A DNA stretch of 64,000 bases from Pseudoalteromonas luteoviolacea (GCF_021654285.1 NZ_JAKFZS010000003.1:240229-304228); one strand, 5' to 3'. Positions 18,569 to 29,438 are shown, counted from the stretch's first letter. The notes: a model not told the origin generated them from the sequence alone. Translations and numbers: made by a program.

Positions 18569-19270
18569 TTACTTAGCACTTTTCTTAGCTTTCTTCGGTG
18601 CACGTTTAGCTGGCTTCTCTTGCTCTTGTTTCAGTGGAAGACCACCGATAACTTCGCCTTTGAAGATCCAAACTTTAACACCGATGATGCCGTAAGTAGT
18701 CAAAGCTTCTGAAGTAGCGTAATCGATATCAGCACGTAGAGTGTGTAGAGGTACACGACCTTCACGGTACCACTCTGAACGTGCGATTTCAGCGCCGCCT
18801 AAACGACCACTAACTTCAACCTTGATACCTTTAGCACCTAGACGCATTGCATTTTGAACTGCGCGCTTCATAGCACGACGGAACATAACACGACGCTCTA
18901 GCTGTGAAGAGATACCGTCAGCAACCAATTGTGCATCTAGCTCAGGCTTACGTACTTCTGCAATGTTGATTTGTGCAGGTACACCAGCAAGCTTAGTTAC
19001 AGCTTGGCGAAGCTTTTCAACGTCTTCACCTTTTTTACCGATAACAACACCAGGACGAGCTGTGTGAATTGTTACACGGATAGATTTAGCTGGACGCTCA
19101 ATAACGATTTTAGACACAGAAGCGTTTTTCAATTCCTTAGTAAGGTATTGACGCACTTTGTGATCGCCAAAAAGCTGCTCAGAGAAATCTTTTGTATTCG
19201 CGTACCAAGTAGATACCCAAGGCTTTGAGATACCTAGGCGAATACCAGTAGGATGAACTTTTTGTCCCAT
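18569..19270 (-). CDS. rpsC: 30S ribosomal protein S3
   Basis: 233 residues. Lines the mRNA entry channel. It has the KH-type RNA-binding motif ([16 protein letters not shown]) and the C-terminal S3 domain ([20 protein letters not shown]). The tail is Lys/Ala-rich. Short spacing to rplV (12 nt) and rplP (13 nt) fits the operon. Confidence 0.98.
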   Translation of the reverse strand: MGQKVHPTGIRLGISKPWVSTWYANTKDFSEQLFGDHKVRQYLTKELKNASVSKIVIERPAKSIRVTIHTARPGVVIGKKGEDVEKLRQAVTKLAGVPAQINIAEVRKPELDAQLVADGISSQLERRVMFRRAMKRAVQNAMRLGAKGIKVEVSGRLGGAEIARSEWYREGRVPLHTLRADIDYATSEALTTYGIIGVKVWIFKGEVIGGLPLKQEQEKPAKRAPKKAKKSAK

Positions 19271-19282
19271 TACTTATATCTC

Positions 19283-19615
19283 CTAGCTATCTGAAACCAC
19301 AACAGTGATGTGGCTTGAACGCTTAAGGATGCGGTCTGCGCGTCCTTTAGCACGTGGCATAATACGTTTCATTGTAGGACCTTCGTCTACAAAAACTTTA
19401 GCCACTTTAAGCTCATCAATGTCAGCACCTTCGTTGTGCTCCGCGTTAGCGATAGCAGACTCAAGTACTTTTTTAACCAATACAGCCGCTTTCTTTGGGC
19501 TATACGCTAGGATTTCTAGCGCGCGATCAACCGGAAGTCCGCGGATCTGATCAGCAACTAGACGTGCTTTTTGCGCCGAACCAGAGGCGAATTTGTGTTT
19601 AGCTAATGCTTCCAT
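19283..19615 (-). CDS. rplV: 50S ribosomal protein L22
   Basis: 110 residues as in E. coli. Its beta-hairpin lines the exit tunnel (macrolide-contact region). [20 protein letters not shown] and [20 protein letters not shown] are diagnostic. Two ATGs occur in tandem (19618 and 19615). GGAGG lies 5 nt from the second, and MEALAKHKF aligns with the E. coli start, so I use 19615. Confidence 0.97.
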   Translation of the reverse strand: MEALAKHKFASGSAQKARLVADQIRGLPVDRALEILAYSPKKAAVLVKKVLESAIANAEHNEGADIDELKVAKVFVDEGPTMKRIMPRAKGRADRILKRSSHITVVVSDS

Positions 19616-19627
19616 CATACCCTCCGA

Positions 19628-19915
<288 letters not shown>

Positions 19916-19922
19916 TCAACTA

Positions 19923-20747
19923 TTACTTAGTACGACGACGTACGATAAATTTATCAGTACGCTTGTTCTTACGTGTCTTAGCACCCTTAGTAGGCTTACC
20001 CCATGGAGACACAGGGTGACGACCACCAGATGTACGACCTTCACCACCACCGTGTGGGTGGTCAATCGGGTTCATGGCAACACCACGAACTGTAGGACGG
20101 ATACCACGCCAACGATTAGCACCAGCTTTACCTAGTGAACGTAGCATGTGTTCAGCGTTACCTACTTCACCGATAGTTGCGCGACAATCCGCTTCAACTT
20201 TACGCATTTCACCTGAACGTAGACGTAGAGTCACGTACTGGCCTTCACGCGCTAGGATCTGTACATATGCACCAGCAGAACGTGCAATCTGAGCGCCTTT
20301 ACCAGGCTTAAGCTCAACATTGTGTACTGTAGTACCTACTGGGATGTTACGCATTGGTAATGTGTTACCAGCTTTGATTGGTGCATCAACACCAGACTGG
20401 ATAGCATCACCTGCTTTAACACCTTTAGGTGCGATGATGTAACGACGCTCACCGTCTGCATATAATACAAGAGCGATGTTTGCGCTACGGTTTGGATCAT
20501 ACTCTAGACGCTCAACAACAGCTGGAATGCCGTCTTTAGTGCGTTTAAAGTCGATTACACGATAGTGATGCTTGTGACCACCACCGATGTGACGAACCGT
20601 GATACGACCGTTGTTGTTACGACCACCTGATTTAGAGTTCTTCTCTAGTAGCGGAGCGTATGGCTTACCCTTATGTAGATCAGGGTTAACCACTTTAACG
20701 ACGTGACGACGACCCGCAGAAGTTGGTTTACACTTTTGAAGTGCCAT
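19923..20747 (-). CDS. rplB: 50S ribosomal protein L2
   Basis: 274 residues, needed for subunit association and peptidyl transferase assembly. [20 protein letters not shown] includes the conserved His loop near the active centre. [19 protein letters not shown] is a typical start. Spacing is 17 nt to rplW upstream and 16 nt to rpsS downstream. Confidence 0.98.
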   Translation of the reverse strand: MALQKCKPTSAGRRHVVKVVNPDLHKGKPYAPLLEKNSKSGGRNNNGRITVRHIGGGHKHHYRVIDFKRTKDGIPAVVERLEYDPNRSANIALVLYADGERRYIIAPKGVKAGDAIQSGVDAPIKAGNTLPMRNIPVGTTVHNVELKPGKGAQIARSAGAYVQILAREGQYVTLRLRSGEMRKVEADCRATIGEVGNAEHMLRSLGKAGANRWRGIRPTVRGVAMNPIDHPHGGGEGRTSGGRHPVSPWGKPTKGAKTRKNKRTDKFIVRRRTK

Positions 20748-20764
20748 AATTCTAACTCCCCTTA

Positions 20765-21067
20765 TTACTCGGCGCCGCCGACAAAGTCTAGCTCGCTGCC
20801 TTCTTTAAGAGTAACGTAGGCTTTCTTCCAGTCTGAACGACGGCCGAAACGCATGCCTGTACGCTTTGTTTTACCCTTAACATTTAGAGTGCGAACACCA
20901 GTTACTTCTACTTCAAAAAGCTTTTCAACAGCTGCTTTAACTTCAGCTTTGTTTGCATCTTTTGCTACTTTGAACACAATAGTGTTGTTCGCTTCAGCAG
21001 AGATAGTGCTTTTCTCAGAGATGTGTGGAGCAAGAATTACTTTTAAAAGACGTTCTTCACTGATCAT
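20765..21067 (-). CDS. rplW: 50S ribosomal protein L23
   Basis: 100 residues, exit-tunnel protein that docks SRP and trigger factor. [19 protein letters not shown] and [20 protein letters not shown] match the family. The ATG overlaps the rplD stop (ATGA), so it is translationally coupled to rplD. Confidence 0.98.
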   Translation of the reverse strand: MISEERLLKVILAPHISEKSTISAEANNTIVFKVAKDANKAEVKAAVEKLFEVEVTGVRTLNVKGKTKRTGMRFGRRSDWKKAYVTLKEGSELDFVGGAE

Positions 21068-21666
21068 GCTAATGACTCCTCAAGTTGCTTCACAGCACCT
21101 GCAGTAATTAGAACCTTATCAAAAGCGATTAGGCTTACTGGGTCGATGCCAGCTACGTCACGAGTATCAACCTTGTACAGGTTACGAGATGAAAGGAATA
21201 GATTCTCATCTACTTCTTCAGTCACGATTAATACGTCTTTCAGCTCAAGCTCTTTAAGCTTAGCTACTAGCTCTTTAGTCTTAGGTGCTTCTAAACCGAA
21301 GTTTTCAACAACAATAAGACGTTCTTGACGAACTAGTTCAGATAAGATGCTCTTGATCGCACCGCGATACATCTTACGGTTAACTTTTTGGCTGTGATCT
21401 TGCGGCTTAGCTGCAAAGCTCACACCACCGCTGCGCCAGATTGGGCTGCGGATTGTACCAGCACGTGCACGGCCAGTACCTTTTTGGCGGAATGGTTTCT
21501 TACCACCACCACGTACTTCAGAACGCGTCTTCTGAGCTTTAGTACCTTGACGAGCACCTGCTGCGTAAGCAACAACTACTTGGTGTACTAATGCTTCGTT
21601 AAACTCACGTCCAAAAGTAGCTTCGGAAACTTCAAGCGCACCAGCGCCTTTAATTGCTAATTCCAT
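21064..21666 (-). CDS. rplD: 50S ribosomal protein L4
   Basis: 200 residues, assembly protein lining the exit tunnel. In E. coli it is also the autogenous repressor of the S10 operon through the S10 leader. [20 protein letters not shown] is the conserved tunnel loop. A GTG at 21669 precedes the ATG; I take the ATG at 21666 because [15 protein letters not shown] aligns with E. coli MELVLKDAQSALTVSE-type starts. A recognisable leader with an attenuator hairpin lies upstream of rpsJ, so the L4 feedback probably operates here. Confidence 0.97.
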   Translation of the reverse strand: MELAIKGAGALEVSEATFGREFNEALVHQVVVAYAAGARQGTKAQKTRSEVRGGGKKPFRQKGTGRARAGTIRSPIWRSGGVSFAAKPQDHSQKVNRKMYRGAIKSILSELVRQERLIVVENFGLEAPKTKELVAKLKELELKDVLIVTEEVDENLFLSSRNLYKVDTRDVAGIDPVSLIAFDKVLITAGAVKQLEESLA

Positions 21667-21683
21667 CACTAAATCTCCAGGAC

Positions 21684-22319
21684 TTATGCTTTAACAGCAG
21701 GTTTAACGATAACGTCGCCGCCGATAGCGCCAGGTACTGCACCTTTAACTAAAAGCAGGTTACGCTCAGCGTCAACACGAACTAGTTCAAGGTTTTGTGT
21801 CGTAGAACGAACATTACCCATTTGACCGGCCATTTTCTTACCTTTGAAAACTTTACCAGGAGACTGGTTTTGACCGATTGAACCAGGAGCACGGTGAGAT
21901 AGAGAGTTACCGTGTGTAGCGTCTTGCATGCTGAAGTTCCAGCGCTTAACACCACCTTGGAAACCTTTACCTTTTGAAGTACCAGTAACGTCTACTTTTT
22001 TCACTTCAGTGAAAAGTTCAACAGTTAGTTCTGAACCTACTTCAAACTCACCTTCTCCGCCGTTAAGACGGAATTCCCACAGGCCACGACCCGCTTCAAC
22101 GCCAGCTTTTGCGAAGTGACCCGCTGCTGGTTTGTTTACACGGCTTGCTTTTTTCTCGCCTGCAGTAACTTGAAGCGCGTTATAACCGTCTGTAGCGTCA
22201 GATTTGATCTGAGTTACACGGTTAGGCGTCGCTTCGATAACTGTCACAGGGATAGATACACCATCTTCAGTGAAGATACGTGTCATACCCACTTTACGAC
22301 CGACTAGACCTAATGCCAT
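21684..22319 (-). CDS. rplC: 50S ribosomal protein L3
   Basis: 211 residues, early 23S-binding protein reaching the peptidyl transferase centre. [20 protein letters not shown] and the internal block with [20 protein letters not shown] are characteristic. The latter contains the Gln that is methylated by PrmB in E. coli. Located between rpsJ and rplD as in E. coli. Confidence 0.98.
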   Translation of the reverse strand: MALGLVGRKVGMTRIFTEDGVSIPVTVIEATPNRVTQIKSDATDGYNALQVTAGEKKASRVNKPAAGHFAKAGVEAGRGLWEFRLNGGEGEFEVGSELTVELFTEVKKVDVTGTSKGKGFQGGVKRWNFSMQDATHGNSLSHRAPGSIGQNQSPGKVFKGKKMAGQMGNVRSTTQNLELVRVDAERNLLLVKGAVPGAIGGDVIVKPAVKA

Positions 22320-22346
22320 TTTCCTAAAACCTCTCTAATCTTTCGA

Positions 22347-22667
<321 letters not shown>

Positions 22668-22678
22668 TCAATTAAAAG

Positions 22679-22842
22679 AGCATTTAAAAAGAGCATAAAA
22701 AAACCGCCGAAACTATCTTAAAATACCTAAGAAGTCGGTTGTTCTTTTATTTCTACCATCGAACTCCAAATCGGAGTTCCTGTTTAATAGTCTGAAATCC
22801 AGACTTTCATTTGTACTTTCAGCGACCAGAAGCCGAGAAAGT
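22679..22842 (-). promoter_or_regulatory. S10 operon leader (L4-responsive attenuator type)
   Basis: The transcript from about 22842 has a leader of about 180 nt, near the E. coli S10 leader length. It has a hairpin GAACTCC/GGAGTTC (22761-22779). A last, interrupted stem follows (AACCG at 22740-22736 with CGGTT at 22706-22702, CTTA/TAAG inside), running straight into seven U (22703-22697). This layout matches the HD and HE hairpins through which L4 stimulates termination in E. coli. Assigned from structure by eye. Confidence 0.75.
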
Positions 22843-22848
22843 TTGCAC

Positions 22849-22876
22849 ATTATAATGACACTGGTGATAAATGCAA
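22849..22876 (-). promoter_or_regulatory. Sigma-70 promoter of the S10 operon
   Basis: On the minus strand: TTGCAT (22876-22871), a 16-bp spacer and a perfect TATAAT (22854-22849). Start of transcription expected near 22842. Confidence 0.75.
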
Positions 22877-23114
22877 CAATTAAATGCAATAAATTTGTCG
22901 CATCGCGCTATCCTGTTTTTTCGCCAAACTCAGTGCGACGACAACCCCTTAATCAAGTGCCTAATTAAAGTTCATTGAAAGGCTAACGTCCTAATAAATA
23001 ACTATGTTTAAACTAGCCTTGGCTATACTTAACAACGTTTAGCGGACCTTGGTTTCATATTGATGGAGTCTCAAACATCGTAGCTCGGCTACAGGCGACA
23101 CAACGCAAGGCAAT

Positions 23115-23136
23115 ACTGGACCATGGTCAGTCCAGT
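23115..23136. repeat. Inverted repeat just upstream of plsB
   Basis: ACTGGA (23115-23120) and TCCAGT (23131-23136) flank CCATGGTCAG, itself containing a CCATGG palindrome. It ends 45 nt before the plsB ATG. It looks like a regulator site or 5'-UTR hairpin. The ACTGG...GGTCAGT pattern is loosely FadR-like, but no family can be assigned. The rest of the 22877-23181 gap shows no gene. Confidence 0.4.
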
Positions 23137-23181
23137 GAATCCTTGATATTCTATTGCAAAAATTATTATTTGGTACTGTAT

Positions 23182-25608
23182 ATGCGCTTTATATCCCAAA
23201 GTCTCAACGTGCTTGCACGCTGGACTAATTGGCTTTTAGTTAAAAGTAAACTGTTGCCAGACAACCCAATCGAGCAATTTGGCCTTGATCCAAACCTGCC
23301 AACTTTTTATGTGACGAGATTGAACTCCCATTCCGATCTCGCAGCCATTGATCGCATGTGCCAACAGCTTGGTCTGCCAAGCCCGATGCAATCGCAAAAG
23401 ATAGGCAACACCGAGGTGCCGCGCTTTATTGCGATGCAAAACCCAACGCCGTTGTTTTCTAAATCAGCCAAGCCTAGTAATGCATTACAACTAAGCAAAG
23501 ACATATTTCACGCACTTAAAACCAACCCCGGAATCAAAGCGCAAATCTTGCCTGTCTCTGTATTTTGGGGTCGAGATCCGGGCAAAGAAAAGCCAGGACT
23601 CGGAACGCTATTGAGCCATTCACTGACGCCAAGCTGGCTTCGTAAAGGCTTGGTCGTTTTGTTTTCAGGGCGTGATAGCCTTGTCCGCTTTTCAGCACCC
23701 ATTGCCGTTGAACAATTAATGAATGACAAAGCGGATGTAGAAGAGCTACCACAAAAGCTACTTCGTGTAGCCCGTGTCCACTTCCGCCGCCAGCAACTTG
23801 CCGCAACAGGACCTAAGCTCCCGTCCCGAGAAGCTCTATTCAACTCGATTCTCGCCGCGCCCAATATCAAAAAGGCCATTGCTGAAGAAGCCAAAACAAA
23901 AGGCTTGAGTCATCATGAAGCAAGACTCAACGCGCAAGAGTTACTTGACGAGATCGCAGCAAACTACTCTGATGCCATGGTGCGCGTGGCCGACCGTGTA
24001 CTGACTTGGCTTTGGAACAAGTTATACAATGGGATTGAAGTCAAAAATGCCGATGAGGTCAGAGCGCTGGCAGATAAAGGACACGAAATCATATACGTGC
24101 CATGTCATCGCTCTCATATGGATTACTTATTGCTGACTTATGTCATTTATCATCAAGGCTTGGTACCGCCGCATATTGCCGCAGGTGTCAATCTGAACTT
24201 TTTCCCAGCAGGCGGTATTTTCCGTCGTTCAGGCGCGTTTTTTATTCGCCGCTCGTTTGCCGGTAATAAGCTCTATTCTGCGGTTTTCAAAGAGTATTTA
24301 AGTCAGTTATTTATTAAAGGCTACTCAGTAAAGTTCTACACTGAAGGCGGCCGCAGCCGCACAGGTCGATTGCTACCTCCCAAAACCGGTATGTTAGCCA
24401 TGACCATGCAATCTATGCTTAAAGGCATAGATAGGCCTATTTCGATTGTGCCTGTTTATATCGGTTATGAGCACGTTATGGAGATCAATACCTACCTCAA
24501 AGAGCTCGCTGGTAATAATAAGAAAAATGAATCTGTGTTAGGCGTATTCAAAGCCATTAAGAATCTGCGTAACTACGGGCGCGGTTATTTAAATTTTGGT
24601 CAACCTATCAACCTAAACCAGTATTTAAATGAACACCAACCTGATTGGCGCCAAGCAATCAATGCTGAGGACGCGCCAAAACCACAATGGCTTAACAACC
24701 AAGTCGCTAATGTCGCCGACCAAATCATGACGAACATCAATGCCAGTGCTGCTTTGAACGTGATTAATGTACTTGCGACCATCTTACTCAGTAATGAGCA
24801 ATTTGCCTTGAGCAAGCAAAAGCTGTTGGAGCAACTGCGCTTTTATTTAGCACTGCAAAAGCATGCCAAATACAACGCACATGTTACTCAACCAGATGAA
24901 GATGCTGAGGCGCTACTGGCCCATGCACTTAAGCTCGATAAATTTGAAGTACTGCAAGATGGGTTGGGTGACATCATCACCATCAAAGAGAAAGAGCGTA
25001 CACTGTTCAATTATTATCGTAATAATATTTTGCACCTATTTGCGGTACCTAGTGTACTGGCACAAATGCTATTCAATCGCTTTAGTATGACCACGCAAGA
25101 GTGTGAGCAAAAACTTGCAAGGCTTTATCCGCTGTTTGCAAAAGAGTGGTTTTTGACCCCTATGCCAAGTAGCTATGTCAAGGATATCCTAACAAGCTTT
25201 GCACAACATGATTTAATTACTTTTGACGGTGTTCAGGCGGTTGCAAGTAAAGACAATCGCGCGCTCGCTAAGCTAGAAATGTTAGGTAAGGTGTGTCACT
25301 TAACCCTTGAGCGCTATGCCATCACCAGCAGTCTAGTGATTAATAATCAAGGCATCAAACGTCCTGATTTAGAGATGGAAAGTGACATCTTAGCTAACCG
25401 CTTAGGCACTCTGCATGGGATCAAGAGCCCTGAGTTTTTTGACAAAAAAGTACTGAGCAACTTCATCAATGCATTGCGAGAGCAAGGCTTTATCAGTATT
25501 TCTGAGCAGCAGACCATCAATGCGGAGTCTCAGCTTGAAGAACTGCAAGCATTTCTCACTGAGTTATTGCCGGCGCGGATCTGGCAGTCTATTAACGATA
25601 CCGTTTAA
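23182..25608 (+). CDS. plsB: Glycerol-3-phosphate 1-O-acyltransferase
   Basis: Inner-membrane enzyme that transfers acyl groups from acyl-ACP or acyl-CoA to sn-glycerol-3-phosphate, the first step of phospholipid synthesis. The acyltransferase block I is VPCHRSHMDYLL (H-x4-D). Block II is GAFFIRRSF and block III YTEGGRSRTGR. IVPVYIGYEHV is block IV. The frame opens at a TTG (23143), but the ATG at 23182 gives 808 residues (E. coli 807) and an N-terminus (LLVKSKLLPDNPIEQFGLD) that aligns with E. coli PlsB. Single gene, convergent with tesB. Confidence 0.96.
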   Translation: MRFISQSLNVLARWTNWLLVKSKLLPDNPIEQFGLDPNLPTFYVTRLNSHSDLAAIDRMCQQLGLPSPMQSQKIGNTEVPRFIAMQNPTPLFSKSAKPSNALQLSKDIFHALKTNPGIKAQILPVSVFWGRDPGKEKPGLGTLLSHSLTPSWLRKGLVVLFSGRDSLVRFSAPIAVEQLMNDKADVEELPQKLLRVARVHFRRQQLAATGPKLPSREALFNSILAAPNIKKAIAEEAKTKGLSHHEARLNAQELLDEIAANYSDAMVRVADRVLTWLWNKLYNGIEVKNADEVRALADKGHEIIYVPCHRSHMDYLLLTYVIYHQGLVPPHIAAGVNLNFFPAGGIFRRSGAFFIRRSFAGNKLYSAVFKEYLSQLFIKGYSVKFYTEGGRSRTGRLLPPKTGMLAMTMQSMLKGIDRPISIVPVYIGYEHVMEINTYLKELAGNNKKNESVLGVFKAIKNLRNYGRGYLNFGQPINLNQYLNEHQPDWRQAINAEDAPKPQWLNNQVANVADQIMTNINASAALNVINVLATILLSNEQFALSKQKLLEQLRFYLALQKHAKYNAHVTQPDEDAEALLAHALKLDKFEVLQDGLGDIITIKEKERTLFNYYRNNILHLFAVPSVLAQMLFNRFSMTTQECEQKLARLYPLFAKEWFLTPMPSSYVKDILTSFAQHDLITFDGVQAVASKDNRALAKLEMLGKVCHLTLERYAITSSLVINNQGIKRPDLEMESDILANRLGTLHGIKSPEFFDKKVLSNFINALREQGFISISEQQTINAESQLEELQAFLTELLPARIWQSINDTV

Positions 25609-25629
25609 ATTCGTAACCGATGCGCCGAT

Positions 25630-26487
25630 TTAACGTTGGCGCATCACCCCTTCTTGTATCGTGGATGCCACGAGTTCGCCCTGGCGATTAAAAAACTGAC
25701 CACGTACCAGACCACGACCATTGCTCGCGCTTGGACTATCGACACTGTAAAGCATCCAATCGTCTAATCTAAATGGACGGTGAAACCACATCGCATGATC
25801 AATTGTCGCAACTTGCATGTTTGGCTGCATAAATGATAAGCCATGAGGTTGCAAAGCAGTTGGTAAAAACTCAAAGTCAGATGCGTATGCCAGTAAATAA
25901 TTATGAATACGTCTTTCATCTGGCATGGTGCCATTAGCCTTAAACCACACGTGGCGTTTAGCTGCCGCCTTTTGCGGCTGAAACGGATTTTGAAAATTAA
26001 CTGGGCGCATATCCAACGGCATCTCTTGGGTAAACTTAGGCCTCAGCGCCTCTGGGATCAACTCAGCATTATCTTGGTAAAATTGCAGCGCAGACTTCAG
26101 TGTTTCTGGCTCTGGTACCGATGGCATTTCAGACTGATGAGATAAACCCGGTTCGTCCCCTTGAAACGACGCTGTCATATAAAAAATCGGTTTCCCGTAT
26201 TGGATGGCACTCACACGTCTTGTGCTGAAGCTGCGCCCATCCCTAATATTTTCTACATCATATACAATGGGTTTGCTGGCATCGCCTGGGCGCAAGAAAT
26301 AAGAATGCAGAGAGTTAACATAACGGCCCTCAGGTAGCGTGTATTTCGCTGCAGACAGCGCTTGTCCCATCACTTGCCCACCAAAAACCTGTGGAAACCC
26401 TAAATCTTGGCTTTGACCGCGATAGATCCCTTGTTCAATTTCTTCCAAACTCAATAAATCAAGTAAATCCTGTAAAACCTGACTCAT
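25630..26487 (-). CDS. tesB: Acyl-CoA thioesterase II
   Basis: Cytoplasmic double-hotdog thioesterase that hydrolyses medium- and long-chain acyl-CoA; 285 residues, E. coli 286. [34 protein letters not shown], the [10 protein letters not shown] segment and C-terminal [18 protein letters not shown] are TesB signatures. Asp204, Thr228 and Gln278 of E. coli correspond to the D of TIDHAMWF, the S/T region of SPSASNGRG and the Q of TIQEGVMR. Convergent with plsB. An 8-bp GC-rich inverted repeat (25619-25626/25638-25645) spans its 3' end. Confidence 0.95.
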   Translation of the reverse strand: MSQVLQDLLDLLSLEEIEQGIYRGQSQDLGFPQVFGGQVMGQALSAAKYTLPEGRYVNSLHSYFLRPGDASKPIVYDVENIRDGRSFSTRRVSAIQYGKPIFYMTASFQGDEPGLSHQSEMPSVPEPETLKSALQFYQDNAELIPEALRPKFTQEMPLDMRPVNFQNPFQPQKAAAKRHVWFKANGTMPDERRIHNYLLAYASDFEFLPTALQPHGLSFMQPNMQVATIDHAMWFHRPFRLDDWMLYSVDSPSASNGRGLVRGQFFNRQGELVASTIQEGVMRQR

Positions 26488-26561
26488 AAGTCACCTCACC
26501 ATTGTAGTTACTACGATTAGTGATAATAATACACTAATCCACTTTTAATTGAGTACTTATA

Positions 26562-27023
26562 ATGGCTTATTGGTTATTTAAAACAGAACCTGACGCATAC
26601 TCTCTCGATGATTTAAAAAACGCACCTGAGCAAAGCACATTTTGGGAAGGGATCCGCAACTACCAAGCGCGTAACTTTATGCGTGACCAAATGCAGGTGG
26701 GCGATGAAGTCTTTATTTATCATTCAAGTTGTAAAGTGCCTGCGGTTGTCGGTATCGCTAAAGTAACCGAGGGGGCACAAACAGATCCGTATCAATTTGA
26801 TGCCAGTAGTGATTATTATGACCCTAAATCTACCCCTGAGAACCCAAGATGGATAGGTGTTACCGTGCAATATATCAAACAGTTACCCTCACAAGTGACC
26901 CTAAAAGCCATTAAAGCAGAGGATGACATCACCGAACTGGCCCTCAAAAAAGCTGGTAGGCTTTCCATCATGCCAGTCACAGACACTGAGTGGCAGCACA
27001 TCATCGCGATGTCTAAAAGATAA
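26562..27023 (+). CDS. EVE domain protein
   Basis: 153 residues forming one EVE domain, a PUA-like fold that binds modified bases in RNA or DNA. MAYWLFKTEPDAYSLDDL, WEGIRNYQARNFMRDQMQVGD and FIYHSSCKVPAVVGIAKV are the family's conserved blocks, including the aromatic-cage Trp/Tyr residues. It is monocistronic and convergent with the small membrane protein gene (1-nt gap). The physiological ligand is not known. Confidence 0.9.
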   Translation: MAYWLFKTEPDAYSLDDLKNAPEQSTFWEGIRNYQARNFMRDQMQVGDEVFIYHSSCKVPAVVGIAKVTEGAQTDPYQFDASSDYYDPKSTPENPRWIGVTVQYIKQLPSQVTLKAIKAEDDITELALKKAGRLSIMPVTDTEWQHIIAMSKR

Positions 27024-27024
27024 G

Positions 27025-27231
27025 TTAACTGTGTTTTTTGCGGCGAGTTTTCACTCGCCCAGTTTTTGGGAGCATTGTCACATACAGTAGTAATGCAACC
27101 CATGAGAAAAACAAGGTGCCTATCAACCAGCCGTTTTTCTCATGGCCTTTAGAGCGTTTGCTACCAGCCACCATAGCAATAGGCGCTAAGTAAAGACAAA
27201 CCATCCCAACCATTAACATCAACTCAGTCAT
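27025..27231 (-). CDS. Small membrane protein coupled to a K+ channel gene
   Basis: 68 residues, two hydrophobic segments (about 3-20 and 36-55) separated by a basic loop (GSKRSKGHEKN), and a basic tail (RVKTRRKKHS). An upstream TTG at 27243 is possible, but the ATG at 27231 overlaps the channel stop codon as ATGA, so I choose that. The overlap indicates translational coupling and perhaps an accessory-subunit role. It resembles short conserved membrane proteins of the superinfection-immunity type in layout only; no firm family. Confidence 0.65.
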   Translation of the reverse strand: MTELMLMVGMVCLYLAPIAMVAGSKRSKGHEKNGWLIGTLFFSWVALLLYVTMLPKTGRVKTRRKKHS

Positions 27232-28289
27232 AACTGCTCCCAAGCGACCTCTTTTTCTAACACTCGCTGCGGCGCAATATAGTGAATAAAGTCACCTCCT
27301 TTGAGGGCATAATTTAGCGGTGGATTTAAATCCATATCCTGACCACTTCGGTCATGGGCAACCCCCAACAAAGTTGCATTGTGATGCTCTTTAAAAAACA
27401 TAAACAGTTGACCAAATTCACACGCCGCCAGCGAGCTCGGAATTTGTAAACTAAATTGCGTGTCACCTCGCAAGGTCGATAACAGCTCTTCCTGTATACG
27501 ACTAGAACCGGGATCTTGCATAGAACGCACCAAGATTTCAGCAGACATAGAGGTCGAACACTCGACATTGGCACAGTGCACACGCAGCAGTTGCGCTTTA
27601 GTTTCATCAATAAAATGGGCACTGATATGTGCTGTATCTTTTACCATTGGGCTGAGCTTTAACGCAGTGGTGAATGTATGGTCATCATCTTTTCCATCCA
27701 CAATGATTTTATCGGCTTCCTGAATGGCGGTACGAGATAATTCTGTATCATCTGTGAAGCTTGCTAAGCGCACAAAATCTACTTGAGGGTAACGCAGTAA
27801 TGGGTGCTCCATTTCCTCTTGCACGGCAAGAATGATCCGTCGCTCAATACGCTTATTATCTGCCAAGATAAACTCAATCATTTTTTCAGTTCTGGTTGAA
27901 TGCCATCCAAAGATAATGATGTGATCATGTAAATGTGAGAAATCTTTATCGCCTTTCATTGCTTTTTTCACCCATATTGTAATTTCTTGTCCAACTTTCC
28001 CTAACAACACACCAAACAGTGCTAAACCAAATGGGATCTGCACCAAGGTAACCACCCATCTCCCAAGCTCAGACACAGCGCTCAAGTCCCCATAGCCCAC
28101 CGTAGAGGTAGTCACGACATAGTAATAAACGAATGTACTAAAAGGTAATAATGCTTGCTCTTGTGCCAGCCATAACAGTCCCCATGTCAATAACATATGG
28201 CTGACTGTTGCCAGCACTAAGACTTGCCAGCTTGCTCGGTTGATGTGGCTTTGGATTTGTAGCAGCATGCGCTTCATAACAATCGGCAT
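27228..28289 (-). CDS. Two-TM potassium channel with RCK/TrkA-N-like domain
   Basis: 353 residues. TM1 (about 22-42) and TM2 (about 75-98) flank a pore loop with the K+ selectivity filter TVGYGD (63-68). The rest (about 115-350) is a cytoplasmic RCK-like domain. Its first strand reads HIIIFGWHSTRTEKMI, so the usual G-x-G-x-x-G nucleotide motif is missing. VDGKDDDHTFTTALKL and SAEILVRSMQDPGSS are RCK-like. The ATG at 28289 follows AGGATAACCA. It probably gates K+ flux in response to a ligand other than NAD(H). It is coupled to the small membrane protein downstream. Confidence 0.85.
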   Translation of the reverse strand: MPIVMKRMLLQIQSHINRASWQVLVLATVSHMLLTWGLLWLAQEQALLPFSTFVYYYVVTTSTVGYGDLSAVSELGRWVVTLVQIPFGLALFGVLLGKVGQEITIWVKKAMKGDKDFSHLHDHIIIFGWHSTRTEKMIEFILADNKRIERRIILAVQEEMEHPLLRYPQVDFVRLASFTDDTELSRTAIQEADKIIVDGKDDDHTFTTALKLSPMVKDTAHISAHFIDETKAQLLRVHCANVECSTSMSAEILVRSMQDPGSSRIQEELLSTLRGDTQFSLQIPSSLAACEFGQLFMFFKEHHNATLLGVAHDRSGQDMDLNPPLNYALKGGDFIHYIAPQRVLEKEVAWEQL

Positions 28290-28493
28290 TGGTTATCCTG
28301 ATCCTATTTTTTTATCCCTGTGTGACATCATCTATTAGTAAATAAACAAGTCAATGCTTTACAGGGAAAAAGTTGATTTATCCTATATTTTTCAGCAAAT
28401 ACTGTATTTGTACGTCGACTGAGGTAAAGAACTCGTAATTTTTACTGTTATATGTGTATACTTTGAAAAGCAGCAAGATGATGAGGTGAAAGT

Positions 28494-29435
28494 ATGGCGG
28501 GTGTGTTAGCTTCAGTTGATCAACGCACACAGTTGGTAGGTGAAAACCGGCTTGAATTATTGCTATTTCATTTACACAGCCGACATCTGTTTGCACTGAA
28601 TGTATTTAAAGTCAAAGAAGTCGTTAAACTACCTCATTTAAACAAAATGCCTAACGCCCATCCTAAGGTTGCAGGTGTCACCAATATACGCGGAGAGTCC
28701 ATTCCCGTTATCGACTTGCGACAAGCGATTTGCATGCCCCCTACTGAATATGACGATGACAGCAACCTCGTTATCACCGAGTATAATCGTACCGTGCAAG
28801 CGTTTTTGGTCGGCAAAGTGGATCACATCGTCAATACCACTTGGTCAGACATTATGCCAACTCCGAAAACGGTCGGCCGAAATCATTATTTGACGGCATT
28901 AACCAAGGTCCAACGTGAAGGGGTCGAACACATTGTGGAAATTATCGATGTGGAAAAGGTGCTTGCTGAAATCATTGACTACGACATCGAGATCCCAGAG
29001 GGCGTACTCGACCAGAGCATCTTGAACCAATTTAAAGGGCGCAAAATTCTTCACGCAGATGATTCGGCCACTGCTCGCCGTCAGGTCTCTGATACTTTGG
29101 CGCAAATAGGCATAGAGATCATCCCAGCAACAGATGGCCAAGAAGCGCTTAACCTACTTAAGCACTGGGCAGATGAAGGCATTGACGTGAACAAAGAACT
29201 GATGGCAGTGATCACCGATGCTGAAATGCCGGTCATGGACGGCTATCGACTGACCTATGAAATACGCAATGACGAAAGACTCAAAGATCTTTATGTCATA
29301 CTCAATACGTCGTTGAGCGGCAGTTTCAACCAAGCTATGGTGGAGAAGGTCGGGTGTAATGCATTTTTATCTAAGTTTCAGCCCGATTTATTAGTCCAAG
29401 AAATGCAAAAACGTTTAAAGCAAATTCTAGGCTAA
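28494..29435 (+). CDS. cheV: Chemotaxis protein CheV (CheW-REC)
   Basis: 313 residues. The N-terminal CheW domain (about 15-160; LLLFHLHSRHLFALNVFKVK, NIRGESIPVIDL) docks on chemoreceptors and CheA. The C-terminal receiver (about 178-310; ILHADDSATARR, ITDAEMPVMDGY, with the phospho-acceptor Asp in TDAEMP) can take phosphate from CheA and may serve as a phosphate sink or adaptor switch. GAGGTGAAAGT precedes the ATG. The two chemoreceptors and the CheW-CZB protein in this window are likely functional partners. Confidence 0.95.
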   Translation: MAGVLASVDQRTQLVGENRLELLLFHLHSRHLFALNVFKVKEVVKLPHLNKMPNAHPKVAGVTNIRGESIPVIDLRQAICMPPTEYDDDSNLVITEYNRTVQAFLVGKVDHIVNTTWSDIMPTPKTVGRNHYLTALTKVQREGVEHIVEIIDVEKVLAEIIDYDIEIPEGVLDQSILNQFKGRKILHADDSATARRQVSDTLAQIGIEIIPATDGQEALNLLKHWADEGIDVNKELMAVITDAEMPVMDGYRLTYEIRNDERLKDLYVILNTSLSGSFNQAMVEKVGCNAFLSKFQPDLLVQEMQKRLKQILG

Positions 29436-29438
29436 AAA

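Noticed and set aside
25619..25645. Terminator between plsB and tesB
   Set aside because: GATGCGCC/GGCGCATC overlaps the tesB coding end and has no U tract; noted only as an inverted repeat.
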